A DNA stretch of 64,000 nucleotides, taken from assembly GCF_014217835.1 (NCBI RefSeq), contig NZ_CP055263.1, positions 1,248,501 to 1,312,500 of the forward strand. Direction: 5' to 3'. Positions 19,731 to 29,228 of the stretch are shown here, piece by piece; position 1 is the stretch's first letter; every line of letters begins with the position of its first letter. Position numbers and translations under genes: made by a program. The DNA is from Metabacillus sp. KUDC1714. Its GTDB lineage: Bacteria; Bacillota; Bacilli; Bacillales; Bacillaceae. Under the pieces are notes generated by a model that did not search any database, was not told the DNA's origin, and saw nothing but the letters and a program-made list of their open reading frames with translations.

Positions 19731-19736
19731 TTTTCT

Positions 19737-21293
19737 TTACTCCCCTCTAGTAGCTAAGTGCATAATTTTTTCCTGTGTAGCTTCATCTCTCGACAGTTCT
19801 CCCGTTAATTTCCCTTCACTCATGACAAGGATTCGATCGCTAACCCCTAGAACTTCTGGCAGCTCAGAAGAAATCATTAATACTGCTAAACCTTCATCTG
19901 CAAGCTTTGAGACAATTTTGTGTATTTCAGTCTTTGCACCAATATCAACACCTCGCGTTGGTTCATCGAGGAGTAAAACCTTTGGTGAAATAGATAACCA
20001 TTTAGCAATAACTACCTTTTGTTGATTACCACCGCTTAGGTTTGAGACCTGCTGTTCGGGAGAGGCTATTTTTATATTTAGTTCTTGGATAAACTGGTCG
20101 GCACTGGCATTAACCTGTTTCCAATTAACAATTCCTGATTTGGAATGCCTTTTCAATTCGGCCATTAAAAGATTTTCCTTTACTGACATCGACAAGAATA
20201 AACCTTGTTCTTTCCGACTTTCAGGAACATGGGCAATTCCATTTGCCATCGCATTAATTGGCGATTTTATGTTTACAAGCTTTCCATCAACGTATATTTC
20301 TCCACTCTTCAATGTCGATACACCAAATAGTGCTCTAACCAGCTCTGTTCTGCCTGCACCTACAAGTCCTGCTAAACCAACAATTTCACCAGGATAAATT
20401 TTGAATGAAACATCCTTTACTATGGTGTTGTCAGATACATTTTTCAGCTCAAGAACTGGGGTAGCCCCATATGAAAGTGGCGCCTCAGAGACCTTTGTTC
20501 GATTAAATAAATCTTTTAGATCACGACCTACCATAAGCTTGACTAAGTGGTCGGGATTTGTCTCTTCAATTGGTCCGCTTCTGATCCACTCCCCATCTCG
20601 TAATACAGTGTATCGATTAGAAATCTTAAAAATTTCGTCCATCCGATGCGAAATATAAACGATCGCAACTCCTTGTTTTTTCAAATCGGCAATAATTTGA
20701 AACAGCTTCGAAATCTCTTTATCTGTTAGCGAAGCTGTTGGTTCATCCATAATTAGAACCTCTGCCTTAAAGGATAACGCTCGTGCGATCTCGACCATTT
20801 GTTGTTGTGCAACACTCAAGGTTGATACGAGTTGACGGGGACTTAGATTAGAGCCCATCGAATCTAATACCTTTTGTGCACGTTCATGTACCTCATCCCA
20901 TTTGACCATTCCTAGTCGGTTTCTCGGAAAAGTTGATCCCATTAAAATATTTTCACTGATTGTTAGATTAGGAGAGAGATTTAACTCCTGGTGAATTACA
21001 CTTATTCCTTTGTTCCTTGCATCAACAGGATCCTTCCATGATATAGGTTGACCTTTTAAATAGATCGTCCCGCCATCATGATCAGGAGAATGGATCCCTG
21101 CAAGGATTTTCATAAACGTTGATTTCCCAGCACCGTTCTCACCCATTAATGCGTGTACTTCACCTGGATAAAGCTCCATTCTCACATTGTTTAATACCTT
21201 TACTCCTGAGAAGGTTTTACTTATTCCTTCCATATTCAGTACCGGCATTTTTATCGAGTGTTGCTTTTTTATTACCTTTTCCTTAATCGCCAT
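19737..21293 (-). CDS. rbsA: Sugar ABC transporter ATPase, RbsA-type
   Basis: A 518-residue duplicated ABC ATPase. The N-terminal domain has GENGAGKST near 52, LSVAQQQMVEIA and MDEPTASL; the C-terminal domain has a degenerate P-loop GLVGAGRTEL near 308, LSGGNQQKVVIAKW and LDEPTRGVD. This pattern is that of RbsA/MglA/AraG. A roughly 15-residue N-terminal extension (KEKVIKKQHSIKMP) precedes the usual start. Between rbsB and rbsC. Confidence 0.92.
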   Translation of the reverse strand: MAIKEKVIKKQHSIKMPVLNMEGISKTFSGVKVLNNVRMELYPGEVHALMGENGAGKSTFMKILAGIHSPDHDGGTIYLKGQPISWKDPVDARNKGISVIHQELNLSPNLTISENILMGSTFPRNRLGMVKWDEVHERAQKVLDSMGSNLSPRQLVSTLSVAQQQMVEIARALSFKAEVLIMDEPTASLTDKEISKLFQIIADLKKQGVAIVYISHRMDEIFKISNRYTVLRDGEWIRSGPIEETNPDHLVKLMVGRDLKDLFNRTKVSEAPLSYGATPVLELKNVSDNTIVKDVSFKIYPGEIVGLAGLVGAGRTELVRALFGVSTLKSGEIYVDGKLVNIKSPINAMANGIAHVPESRKEQGLFLSMSVKENLLMAELKRHSKSGIVNWKQVNASADQFIQELNIKIASPEQQVSNLSGGNQQKVVIAKWLSISPKVLLLDEPTRGVDIGAKTEIHKIVSKLADEGLAVLMISSELPEVLGVSDRILVMSEGKLTGELSRDEATQEKIMHLATRGE

Positions 21294-21312
21294 ATGTAAT
21301 CACCCCTTGTTA

Positions 21313-21355
21313 GGGACAGTCCACACAGGCAGTCCCCACAGGCGGGGACTGTCCC
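21313..21355. repeat. REP-like hairpin between rbsB and rbsA
   Basis: GGGACAGTCC at 21313 and GGACTGTCCC at 21346 are exact inverted copies around a 23-bp loop that carries a partial extra copy. In the rbs message this hairpin lies directly after the binding-protein gene, where such structures often protect the upstream part. Confidence 0.65.
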
Positions 21356-21370
21356 CTTTGGTTTAAAGAC

Positions 21371-22342
21371 TTACCACCCCTGATAAGAATCTAATGTATC
21401 CTGAGTGACAAGCTCAACAGGTACTTTAATAAGCTCTTCGACATCTTCCCCATTTTTTACTTTCATGCCAATTTCAACTGCCTTTTTCACCATTTCGCTA
21501 GGTGATTGAGCTGAAGTAGCCATGATCGTGCTTCCTTCTTTTGCCATGGCATCGGCTGCTTCGGGAGCACCATCAACGCCAACTACGAAAAACTCATCCT
21601 TACGTCCAGCTTGCTCTTGAGCAATTTCTACCCCGATTGCTTCAGGATCATTGATTGCAAAAACAGCGTCAATTGATCCAGAAGGATTTGCTTGTAAAAT
21701 ACTTTCCATAACAGTTAATGCTTTTTCACGGTTCCCCTCACCATTTTGCTTCGCAACTACTTTAATTTCAGAATCTTTAATTACATCCTCAAATCCTTTA
21801 ATACGATCGGCAACTGCTGAAACTGGAGGTCCATCAATAATGACAATGTCTCCTTTGCCATTTAATTGTTCAACCACATACTCACCAGCAAGTTTACCAG
21901 CTTGGTAGTTATCTGAAGTGACTGTTGCATCAACGCCCCCTTCAGCATTTGTATCAACTGCGATTACTGGTATTCCTGCTCCCTTTGCTTGTTGAACAGC
22001 GGCAGCGATCCCCTTCGTATCAACAGCATTTAATAAAATGACATCTACCTCTTTTGTAATAAAGTCTTCAATTTGCGAGGTTTGTTTTGCAAGATCATAT
22101 TCAGCACTTTCAACAAGAACCTCAGCACCTAATTCCTTCCCTGCTTCCTCAGCACCTTTTCCCATTGCAACGAAAAATGGATTTGCCAAAGTACCTACAG
22201 TTAATCCGATTTTTAACTGATCATCACTTTTTTTCTCGCCAGTGCCTTCGTTTGATGATTCACTAGCACTACTACAAGCTGACATTAAGGCCATTACAAT
22301 TGTTGACACTAGCACTAATAAGCTTTTTACATTCTTTTTCAT
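21371..22342 (-). CDS. rbsB: Sugar-binding lipoprotein, RbsB-type
   Basis: A 323-residue periplasmic-binding-protein family 4 protein. The signal peptide ends in lipobox LMSAC, so Lgt would anchor it to the outer face of the membrane. The binding fold shows KIGLTVGTLANPFFVAMGKGAEEAG near 44 and VIAVDTNAEGGVDATVTSDNYQAG near 125. It captures the sugar for RbsA/RbsC. First gene of rbsBAC; preceded by a promoter and a cre site. D-ribose is the likeliest ligand but allose or autoinducer-2 relatives cannot be excluded. Confidence 0.9.
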   Translation of the reverse strand: MKKNVKSLLVLVSTIVMALMSACSSASESSNEGTGEKKSDDQLKIGLTVGTLANPFFVAMGKGAEEAGKELGAEVLVESAEYDLAKQTSQIEDFITKEVDVILLNAVDTKGIAAAVQQAKGAGIPVIAVDTNAEGGVDATVTSDNYQAGKLAGEYVVEQLNGKGDIVIIDGPPVSAVADRIKGFEDVIKDSEIKVVAKQNGEGNREKALTVMESILQANPSGSIDAVFAINDPEAIGVEIAQEQAGRKDEFFVVGVDGAPEAADAMAKEGSTIMATSAQSPSEMVKKAVEIGMKVKNGEDVEELIKVPVELVTQDTLDSYQGW

Positions 22343-22368
22343 TTGTGAACCCCCTAGAAAATTAAAAA

Positions 22369-22428
22369 ATTATAATACCGTTTTTTTACGAACTACAACA
22401 TTGGCAATCTAATCTGTTAACGCTTACA
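22369..22428 (-). promoter_or_regulatory. rbsB promoter with cre (CcpA) site
   Basis: On the minus strand TTGTAG (22398-22393) and TATAAT (22374-22369) are 18 bp apart, 27 bp before rbsB. A full-match cre, TGTAAGCGTTAACA, lies at 22428-22415, just upstream of the -35, indicating catabolite control by CcpA with HPr-Ser-P. Confidence 0.7.
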
Positions 22429-22585
22429 AAACTATAACTATTTCACCTCCTTAAATCATTCAATTATGATTCAGTTAAAAGTGCTGTTGAGTAGTTGTTA
22501 CCGTTTACATATTTTTCTCAAAGATTAACTCACAGGATGATTATTATTGGTTGTTTTAAATTCAATATTGCTTATTATTGACTAC

Positions 22586-22605
22586 TTTTGATTGATTTTG
22601 ATTAT
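22586..22605. promoter_or_regulatory. Possible DeoR-type operator (10-bp direct repeat)
   Basis: TTTTGATTGA is followed directly by TTTTGATTAT. Direct repeats of this size are typical operators of DeoR-family regulators, and one is encoded next door. It is about 245 bp before rbsB. The rest of the 577-bp gap is AT-rich and shows no gene. Confidence 0.35.
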
Positions 22606-22831
22606 ATTACGCTCATTTACAATTGTCAACACATTAGGAAAATTCAGTAAATTATGTGAGGATACTAAATTTTTAGCTTTTACGACTAGTACACAACCTG
22701 TGTTTTAATAAGAATTTCTGAGCAAATCTCTTTCAAATTCTGATAAAACGATTTTTCAAAATATTTATTTTTGTGAAATTATCTATGTAAAAAAGAATTT
22801 TTTTCGAGTTGTTGCATAATGAAGGCAAAAT

Positions 22832-22883
22832 AAAAAGAGCTTTAAACCCTATCTGTCAATCAGTAGACAAACGAGTCAGCTCC
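22832..22883 (-). terminator. Terminator of the deoR-family gene
   Basis: GGAGCT pairs with AGCTC across a long loop that holds a second small stem (TGTC/GACA); T5 follows on the minus strand. Confidence 0.65.
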
Positions 22884-22919
22884 AAATTTAAACGGTTTAT
22901 GTAAAACAATGAAAGCTTT

Positions 22920-23672
22920 TTAAAAAGCTACACTGTAAATTTCCACTTTCTCCTTATACTTGTCCAGGTTTATTGACTCCTCTTCATTTGTAATAATTTT
23001 AGCTTGATGTAGATCAGCAAATTTTGAAAAGGAAACCTCTCCAAATTTCCTATGATCTGTAAGGATAAACGGTTCACGAGAGAGGGCAATAGCCTTTGCT
23101 TTCAGTTGTGCTTCTTCAGGATCAGGAGTAGTAAAACCTAGTTCATAGTGAATTGCATTTGTTCCGATAAAGCATTTATCAAAACGATAATTTTGAATAC
23201 TTTCATATGCATTGCTGCCAATCATCGCTCTTGTTACTTTTTTTACACTTCCTCCGATGATATATGTATTTATATCCTTTTCTAGTAATGCATCCAAATG
23301 GTCAATCCCATTTGTAACCGCAACAATGTTCTTTCCTTCTAAATACTGGATCATTTGGTAGGTTGTTGTCCCTGCATCTAGGTAGACACAATCTCCATCT
23401 TCAATTAGCTTAGCTGCATATTTTGCTATCATGCTTTTTTCTTTTAAATTTTGAGTTGATTTTTCAACCATACTTAGTTCTTCACGTTTTCTTTGTAACA
23501 GTGAAGCACCACCATGTACGCGCTTTAAATAGTTCTGCTTTTCTAATTGATCCAAGTCACGTCTCAAAGTGGATTCTGAGCTATTTGTTAACTCGACTAA
23601 ATCATGAATTTTAACATTTTCTTTTTCTTTTAAAAGCTCTAATATCAAACGATGACGCTCAGTTATAAGCAA
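22920..23672 (-). CDS. DeoR-family transcriptional regulator
   Basis: About 250 residues. The N-terminal winged helix is typical (ERHRLILELLKEKENVKI, then SSESTLRRDLDQLEKQNYLKRVHGGA), followed by the sugar-phosphate-sensing DeoRC domain with YLDAGTTTYQM near 98 and a late DHRKFG motif. The start is TTG at 23672 with GGGGGAG five bases upstream; the longer GTG frame has none. It lies upstream of rbsBAC on the same strand but has its own terminator, so it is a probable but unproven regulator of that operon. Confidence 0.85.
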   Translation of the reverse strand: MLITERHRLILELLKEKENVKIHDLVELTNSSESTLRRDLDQLEKQNYLKRVHGGASLLQRKREELSMVEKSTQNLKEKSMIAKYAAKLIEDGDCVYLDAGTTTYQMIQYLEGKNIVAVTNGIDHLDALLEKDINTYIIGGSVKKVTRAMIGSNAYESIQNYRFDKCFIGTNAIHYELGFTTPDPEEAQLKAKAIALSREPFILTDHRKFGEVSFSKFADLHQAKIITNEEESINLDKYKEKVEIYSVAF

Positions 23673-23807
23673 AAAAACTCCCCCCAAACAATGTTAATTA
23701 TCTTTTTACTTTAGTATAGTATAGAAATGCTTAAAAATCTTCCTAGGACAAATTAGGTTTCTCGAATATGACTTTTCTTAGCTAAGCAGAATTTCTAAAA
23801 TTACCCA

Positions 23808-23831
23808 TAAAAAAAAGCAGTCATTAACTGC
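23808..23831 (-). terminator. Terminator of the DUF47 gene
   Basis: Stem GCAGT / ACTGC with a five-base loop, then T9 on the minus strand. Confidence 0.8.
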
Positions 23832-23847
23832 CTAAAAATGGTTATAC

Positions 23848-24471
23848 CTATGCATTTTTCATGATGATCGTATCAAGTGTTTTGGCAACTTTACAGCAAT
23901 CATTTACGATACCTTCAAGAGATTCGTATATTTCTTTGTATTGAATAATCATAATCGGGTCTTTCATGGTTGCAAACAAATTTTTAATCGACATTCGCAA
24001 AAGATTATTCGTATCTGACTCTAGTTCCTTTATTTTTAAAGAATACGGTGTGATAGAAAGTAACTTTTTCCTGGATAAAAGATTGATAGCACTTGAAATT
24101 TCAATTGAGCTGTCATGAATTTTTTGAGCAAATTTCTTCATATGCTCTGTAGACTTTGTAACAGAATACATTTCTAATAAACCAGCCGTATGCTCCATAC
24201 CATCTAATACATCGTCCAAGTATACCGCCAATTGTAAGAGATCTTCACGCTCAATTGAAGTAATATAGGTATGGCTTAATTCTTTCGTAATTGTTTCTAC
24301 ATATCTATCTCCATTAACTTCATACTCTTTTATTGTTTTTAATAAGAGCTGTAGTCCTTGATTACTTGAAATATCTTGTGCCAAAAAAAACGTTGTTGCA
24401 CTTTGTAAATTATCTGTCATTTTTAATAGTAATTCTGAGAATTTATCCTTTTTTCCCCTAAAAAAAACCAT
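23848..24471 (-). CDS. DUF47 family protein (YkaA/PhoU-like)
   Basis: About 207 residues, nearly all helical, resembling the PhoU-related DUF47/YkaA family. Conserved patterns include EYEVNGDRYVETITKEL and YLDDVLDGMEHTAGLLEMY. Such proteins usually pair with a Pit-type low-affinity phosphate transporter; no pit gene is next to it here. ATG 24471 is chosen for the GGGGGA site nine bases before it; an ATG five codons upstream overlaps that site. Single-gene unit with 0A-like boxes about 125 bp upstream. Confidence 0.82.
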   Translation of the reverse strand: MVFFRGKKDKFSELLLKMTDNLQSATTFFLAQDISSNQGLQLLLKTIKEYEVNGDRYVETITKELSHTYITSIEREDLLQLAVYLDDVLDGMEHTAGLLEMYSVTKSTEHMKKFAQKIHDSSIEISSAINLLSRKKLLSITPYSLKIKELESDTNNLLRMSIKNLFATMKDPIMIIQYKEIYESLEGIVNDCCKVAKTLDTIIMKNA

Positions 24472-24594
24472 TGTCTTTTCCCCCATTGAAACCCAAAAAA
24501 ATTAGAAAACGTTGTTGCTTCTCGTAAGAAATGGTGAAAATCTTCGTTCTTTGTAAACGAAGAAAATTTCACATCCTTAACGAATTATATAGAA

Positions 24595-24626
24595 TTTTGA
24601 CGAGTTTTGATAGATTTTGTCGAATA
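24595..24626. promoter_or_regulatory. Three tandem 10-bp 0A-box-like sequences
   Basis: TTTTGACGAG, TTTTGATAGA and TTTTGTCGAA follow one another with exactly 10-bp period; the last is part of TTTTGTCGAATA, a full match to the Spo0A box TTTGTCRAA. They lie about 125-155 bp before the DUF47 gene. Confidence 0.5.
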
Positions 24627-24728
24627 CTTTACAAAAAATTTACAATGTCATCATGTCTTGTCTTTAATATGAAGAGGTAAAACATGAGGTACAATTATTG
24701 TACATGAAAGCGATTGCTTTTTCTAATA

Positions 24729-24760
24729 TAAAAAAGATCTGACTAATGAAAGCCAGATCC
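24729..24760 (-). terminator. swrC terminator
   Basis: Stem GATCTG / CAGATC with a 12-base loop, followed by a T-run on the minus strand. Confidence 0.75.
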
Positions 24761-24767
24761 TACATTT

Positions 24768-27700
24768 TTATTCTTCTTCAACTAATGACTTTTTACGACG
24801 AAGCTTACTCAATAATTCATAAACAATTGGGACCATGACAAGCGTTAACAGTGTAGAGCTTGTAAGACCACCAATAACAGTTACACCAAGTCCCTTCGAA
24901 ATAATCCCACTTCCTTCAAGACCTAATGCTAATGGAATTAATGCACCGATTGTCGCGATAGCTGTCATTAAAATTGGACGGAGACGAGTTGTTCCAGCTT
25001 CTAATAACGCCTCACGCGTACTTAGTCCTTCTTTCTCTTTATGGATCACTCGGTCAATTAAGACAATAGCATTCGTTACAACGATACCGATAAGCATTAA
25101 TGCACCAATCATCGCATTTACACTTAACGTTTCACCTGCAATTAGCAGTCCTACTAATGCACCAATGACCGTGAACGGTAACGAGAACAAGATCGCAAAT
25201 GGTGCCAAACCACCACCAAATGTAATAACTAGAATGAAATACACGATCGCGATTGCTGCTAACATTGCTAAACCTAGCTGTGTAAACGATTCTTGAATAT
25301 CTTCGGTTACTCCACCCATGTTAATATCAATTGAGGATGGAACATCGATATCCTCTACTTCAGCTTGAACATCTGCCGATACTTTAGCTACATCATCAGT
25401 CTTAATTTCTCCGGAAACTTGAACATAGATTTTCCCATCACGTCTTGTGACCGTATTAGAGGTTTCGCCTTCTTTCACCTCAACAACATCGCCAATCTTC
25501 ACTTTTTTTCCAAGTGGTGATTGAATCGTTTTATCTGTTAGGTCATCTATTGTTTCATAGTCTTCCTCTTCTACTTGTAGATAAACATTTAATTCTTCTC
25601 CATCCTTTTCAACTTTTGTTAAAACAGGACGTTCTCTTGTTGGACTTAGTTCCATACCAATTTGTGCTGCAGATAATCCAAGCTTGCTTAACTCTTCATG
25701 ATTTGCAACAAACGTATATTCATCATACGTTTCAGACATACTTGATTCGACATTCTTTAATGAATCATTACTTTCCATAATTTCTTGTACTTCTTTTACA
25801 ACTGGCTCGATGTCTTCCATGTTGTTCCCATATACAAACATCGTAATCGCATTACTTGCTCCAGTAGAAGTGAAGTCTTGTGAAGCCCACTCTCCGCCAC
25901 CCTTTGCAGTAGCCTTTAAGTCTTCAATTACCTTTTCTTTCTCTTCAGTAAAGTTTTCTGTATCATCCTCATATTCAACGAAGAAGATCGCACTATTTGT
26001 ATCACCAGGATTCATAGGATTTTCACTTCCTAATGAATATTGGACAGTTTTTACATCTTCTCGATCCATAAAGAAGCTTTCGGCAATTGCTGTCTGTTTT
26101 TCAGCCTGTTCTCTCGTTTCACCTGGTTTTGGTTTATACGTAACCATCATCATTTTTTCTTCCTCAGATGATATGAAACTCACGCCAATAATTGGAACAA
26201 GGAACAAACTACCAACTAACATTAAAATAGCAATCGATGACGTAATCACTTTATGATTTAATGTCCAATTTAAAATGCTGCGATACATTCCAGTGAACTT
26301 ACCTGGTTTATGTTCATCATGTTTAATCTTAGTTTCGCCGTAAAGGCTTTTCTTAAATAAACTATGGGCCATCATTGGAACAATTGTAATAGCAACTAGC
26401 AATGATGCTAAAAGTGAAAATACGATCGTTAAGGCAAAAGGTAAGAATAATTCACCAATCATTCCTTTAACAAGCGCTAATGGCAGGAATACTGCTATCG
26501 TAACGACTGTTGAGGACAAAATCGGCATGAACATTTCTTTCGTTGCTTCACGTACCAATGCTTTTCCTTTAAGAACCTCTCCTTTAAGAGACATTCTTCG
26601 ATAGATATTTTCAATAACAACGATAGAGTCATCAACGACACGGCCAATTGCTACAGTCATGGCTCCTAGGGTCATCATGTTTAGTGTAATATCCATTTGA
26701 TTTAGCAGGATAACCGCAATTAACAATGATAACGGAATCGAGATGATTGAAATCAATGTTGATTTAATATCTCTTAAAAAGATGAGAATAATCACAACAG
26801 CAAAGAGTGCCCCAAACAATGCTTTACTTAACATTGTGCTAACAGACTCTTCAATTGGAGTAGCTTGATCAAGTGTATACACAATATCTAAGCCTTTCAG
26901 TTCATCCTCAAACTCAGATAATTCTGCTTCCACTTCTTTTGCTACATCTACAGTATTTGCATCTGTTGCTTTTACAATTTGGATACCAATTGCTTCTTTC
27001 CCATTTGTTCTAGAAATGGATTCTGCTTTACCAACTAAATTAATTTCAGCTATCTCAGAAAGTTTAACTGTTGGTAGCTCAATTGCTTGTGCTGCTTGTG
27101 CTGCTTGAGACGCTTGCTCCTGACCAGCAGCTGCATTACCCATACCTGACTGACCAGTCATACCTGAAGCTTGTTCCCCCATTGCAGCTTGCCCAGCTCC
27201 TGGATTTTGAGGTGTAACAGGTATTTCTAGATTTTTCAGATCTTCTAAGCTTGTAATATTACCGTCTACTACAACTGATTTTTCTGTCTTATCTAATGTG
27301 TATAGGCCTAGCGGAAAATTAACGTCAGCTCCTTTAATAAGGTTTTGAACCGTTTCCTCATCAAGGCCGTACTCTTGCATTTTATCATCATTGAAGACAA
27401 ATTCTACTTCCTCTACTTGCTGACCTGATATTTGAACAGAAGATACCCCGTCAACTCCTTTTAATGCAGGAAGGATGCGGTCTTCAACGATCGTCGTAAG
27501 CTCAGCTAGTGATTGCTCATCATTTGCAATACTTAATGCTAGGATAGGAAAGGCATTTAGGCTAAGTCGAGAAACTTCAGGCTCATTTGCACCTTCTGGT
27601 AATTCAATATCTGCTAAAGCGTCGTTTAATTCATCCTCTGCTTCATCCATATTCTTTTCAAATCCATATTCTACTTGAATGGATGATGCATTTTGCATGG

Positions 27701-27953
27701 AGTTTGAGCTTACTACATTGACTCCATTTAGATTTTGAACGATTTGCTCAATTGGTACGGATACGTTATCGGCAACTTCCTCAGGTGTTGCTCCCGGATA
27801 TACTGTTGTAACTGATATGATTGGAGTGTTAATATTAGGTATTGTTTCCAACTTCATATTTAACCCCGAATACAGTCCGGCTACAGTGATAATGATCGTA
27901 AGTAACCATACAGCAAACTTGTTTCGTAAGACAAAATTAATTATGCTATTCAT
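24768..27953 (-). CDS. swrC: RND multidrug/surfactin exporter SwrC
   Basis: A 1061-residue AcrB-type RND transporter, very close throughout to B. subtilis SwrC (YerP), which exports surfactin and other amphiphiles. The N-terminal helix FVLRNKFAVWLLTIIITVAG, the central TM motif GAMTVAIGRVVDDSIVVIENIYRR near 410 and the C-terminal GIVVTNAIVLIDRVIH are intact. A low-complexity Gly/Gln/Ala loop lies around 250-290, as in SwrC. ATG 27953 follows a GGGG site; the longer frame adds nine codons. Divergent from a TetR gene. Confidence 0.95.
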   Translation of the reverse strand: MNSIINFVLRNKFAVWLLTIIITVAGLYSGLNMKLETIPNINTPIISVTTVYPGATPEEVADNVSVPIEQIVQNLNGVNVVSSNSMQNASSIQVEYGFEKNMDEAEDELNDALADIELPEGANEPEVSRLSLNAFPILALSIANDEQSLAELTTIVEDRILPALKGVDGVSSVQISGQQVEEVEFVFNDDKMQEYGLDEETVQNLIKGADVNFPLGLYTLDKTEKSVVVDGNITSLEDLKNLEIPVTPQNPGAGQAAMGEQASGMTGQSGMGNAAAGQEQASQAAQAAQAIELPTVKLSEIAEINLVGKAESISRTNGKEAIGIQIVKATDANTVDVAKEVEAELSEFEDELKGLDIVYTLDQATPIEESVSTMLSKALFGALFAVVIILIFLRDIKSTLISIISIPLSLLIAVILLNQMDITLNMMTLGAMTVAIGRVVDDSIVVIENIYRRMSLKGEVLKGKALVREATKEMFMPILSSTVVTIAVFLPLALVKGMIGELFLPFALTIVFSLLASLLVAITIVPMMAHSLFKKSLYGETKIKHDEHKPGKFTGMYRSILNWTLNHKVITSSIAILMLVGSLFLVPIIGVSFISSEEEKMMMVTYKPKPGETREQAEKQTAIAESFFMDREDVKTVQYSLGSENPMNPGDTNSAIFFVEYEDDTENFTEEKEKVIEDLKATAKGGGEWASQDFTSTGASNAITMFVYGNNMEDIEPVVKEVQEIMESNDSLKNVESSMSETYDEYTFVANHEELSKLGLSAAQIGMELSPTRERPVLTKVEKDGEELNVYLQVEEEDYETIDDLTDKTIQSPLGKKVKIGDVVEVKEGETSNTVTRRDGKIYVQVSGEIKTDDVAKVSADVQAEVEDIDVPSSIDINMGGVTEDIQESFTQLGLAMLAAIAIVYFILVITFGGGLAPFAILFSLPFTVIGALVGLLIAGETLSVNAMIGALMLIGIVVTNAIVLIDRVIHKEKEGLSTREALLEAGTTRLRPILMTAIATIGALIPLALGLEGSGIISKGLGVTVIGGLTSSTLLTLVMVPIVYELLSKLRRKKSLVEEE

Positions 27954-27981
27954 GTTATCCCCCAATATATTGATTATCAAT

Positions 27982-28088
27982 TGACTAATAGGTCACAATA
28001 TCTAATAATATAAATGACCAAGTGGTCATAGTCAACATTTCTGGAAACAATCAGACATTAATTTTTTGTAAATGTGAACAAAAGGTCA
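27982..28088. promoter_or_regulatory. TetR-type operators between swrC and its regulator
   Basis: ATGACCAAGTGGTCAT (28014-28029) has perfect seven-base arms. A weaker site TGACTAATAGGTCA (27982-27995) is centred 33 bp away, and TGAACAAAAGGTCA (28075-28088) another 60 bp on. All three lie between the divergent starts. Confidence 0.65.
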
Positions 28089-28142
28089 TAATACTTTTAG
28101 CATATCCAATACAATTGCTAAGAAACTCTTAAGGAGAAAAAG

Positions 28143-28991
28143 ATGAAGGAAAAGGAAAAGAAAATTATTGAAGCAGGAATTAGTCTTTTTGCTAGAAAAG
28201 GTTATTCTTCAACTTCGATCCAAGAAATCGTCGATGCTTGCGGGATTTCAAAGGGAGCATTTTATCTCTATTTCAAATCGAAAGAGGCACTATTACTAGC
28301 AGCTTTTAAATATCAATTTCAAACCATCCAATCAAAGCTAGATGCCTTGCCAGTAAAGGATTTAACACCACGCGAAACATTTATTGCCCAGCTAGTAACA
28401 CAGCTAGAAGAAGTTCAAAAAAATAAAGAATTTATCATTATGCAAACTCGTGAACAAACGATTCCGATCAATTCAGAGGTCGAAGAATTTGTTAGAAAAA
28501 TCAGTGCTGAGATCGGAAGTTTTTATCATAAATCACTACTAAATATATACGGCACAGCCATTAAACGTTTTATTTATGATTTAAACATAATTCTCCAAGG
28601 TATTGTTCATTCCTATTTAAAGCTAATTATCTTTGATAAAACTACCATTGATTTACACAAATTAGCGGGGTTTATTCTTAACAGAATGGATGATCTTGCA
28701 GCTGGATTTACAAGTTCAAATGAAGAACCTATTTTAACAGCTGATTGTATAGAAAAATTGTCTAAATTGTATCCAGAGCCGAGTCGGGAGGATATCGTAA
28801 GACAAATAAAGCTTTCTAAGGACAAGATAGATAACGAGGATATTATTATTACTCTAGATGTACTAGAGGGAGAAATTGAGAGGGAGACACCAAGAAGTCC
28901 TGTCATACAAGGTATGTTAGGTAATATTAGAGATGAACCTACTCTAGATGATTTGACCACAATGATCGAAAAGTTCTTCAAATTGAAGTAG
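28143..28991 (+). CDS. yerO: TetR/AcrR regulator, YerO-like
   Basis: A 282-residue regulator with an N-terminal TetR helix-turn-helix (IIEAGISLFARKGYSSTSIQEIVDACGISKGAFYLYFKSKEALL, residues 8-51) and a long ligand-binding C-terminus. AAGGAG precedes the ATG. In B. subtilis the TetR gene yerO is adjacent and divergent to swrC/yerP, the arrangement seen here, and dyad operators lie in the shared intergenic region. Likely repressor of swrC and of itself. Confidence 0.87.
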   Translation: MKEKEKKIIEAGISLFARKGYSSTSIQEIVDACGISKGAFYLYFKSKEALLLAAFKYQFQTIQSKLDALPVKDLTPRETFIAQLVTQLEEVQKNKEFIIMQTREQTIPINSEVEEFVRKISAEIGSFYHKSLLNIYGTAIKRFIYDLNIILQGIVHSYLKLIIFDKTTIDLHKLAGFILNRMDDLAAGFTSSNEEPILTADCIEKLSKLYPEPSREDIVRQIKLSKDKIDNEDIIITLDVLEGEIERETPRSPVIQGMLGNIRDEPTLDDLTTMIEKFFKLK

Positions 28992-29012
28992 CTACAATAA
29001 GTAAATAAGTGA

Positions 29013-29047
29013 TAAAAAAAAGGATCTTCAAGTCAAGATCCTTTTTT
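29013..29047. terminator. Bidirectional terminator after the tetR gene
   Basis: Stem AAAAAAAGGATCTT / AAGATCCTTTTTT with a six-base loop; serves the regulator on the plus strand and the small gene at 29049 on the minus strand. Confidence 0.9.
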
Positions 29048-29048
29048 G

Positions 29049-29228
29049 TTAACGTTTGAAATAGAGAACAACGATAGCCAAAATTATTAATCCTATAAAT
29101 AAAAAGGGCCCTACACCCGAACTATATACAATATGAATTCTAACATGGAGAATAACATTAACAACAAGTGTTATTATTAGGAAAATACACAAAATAGTGA
29201 TTAGAAGCATCTTTCTATTTCTATTCAA
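29049..29228 (-). CDS. Small two-helix membrane protein, unknown
   Basis: About 59 residues with two hydrophobic helices (LLITILCIFLIITLVVNVILHV and VGPFLFIGLIILAIVVLYF) ending in KR. The start is taken as TTG 29228, nine bases after AAGGGG; the longer frame to 29291 lacks a ribosome site. No family recognised. It is convergent with the tetR gene. Confidence 0.5.
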   Translation of the reverse strand: MNRNRKMLLITILCIFLIITLVVNVILHVRIHIVYSSGVGPFLFIGLIILAIVVLYFKR

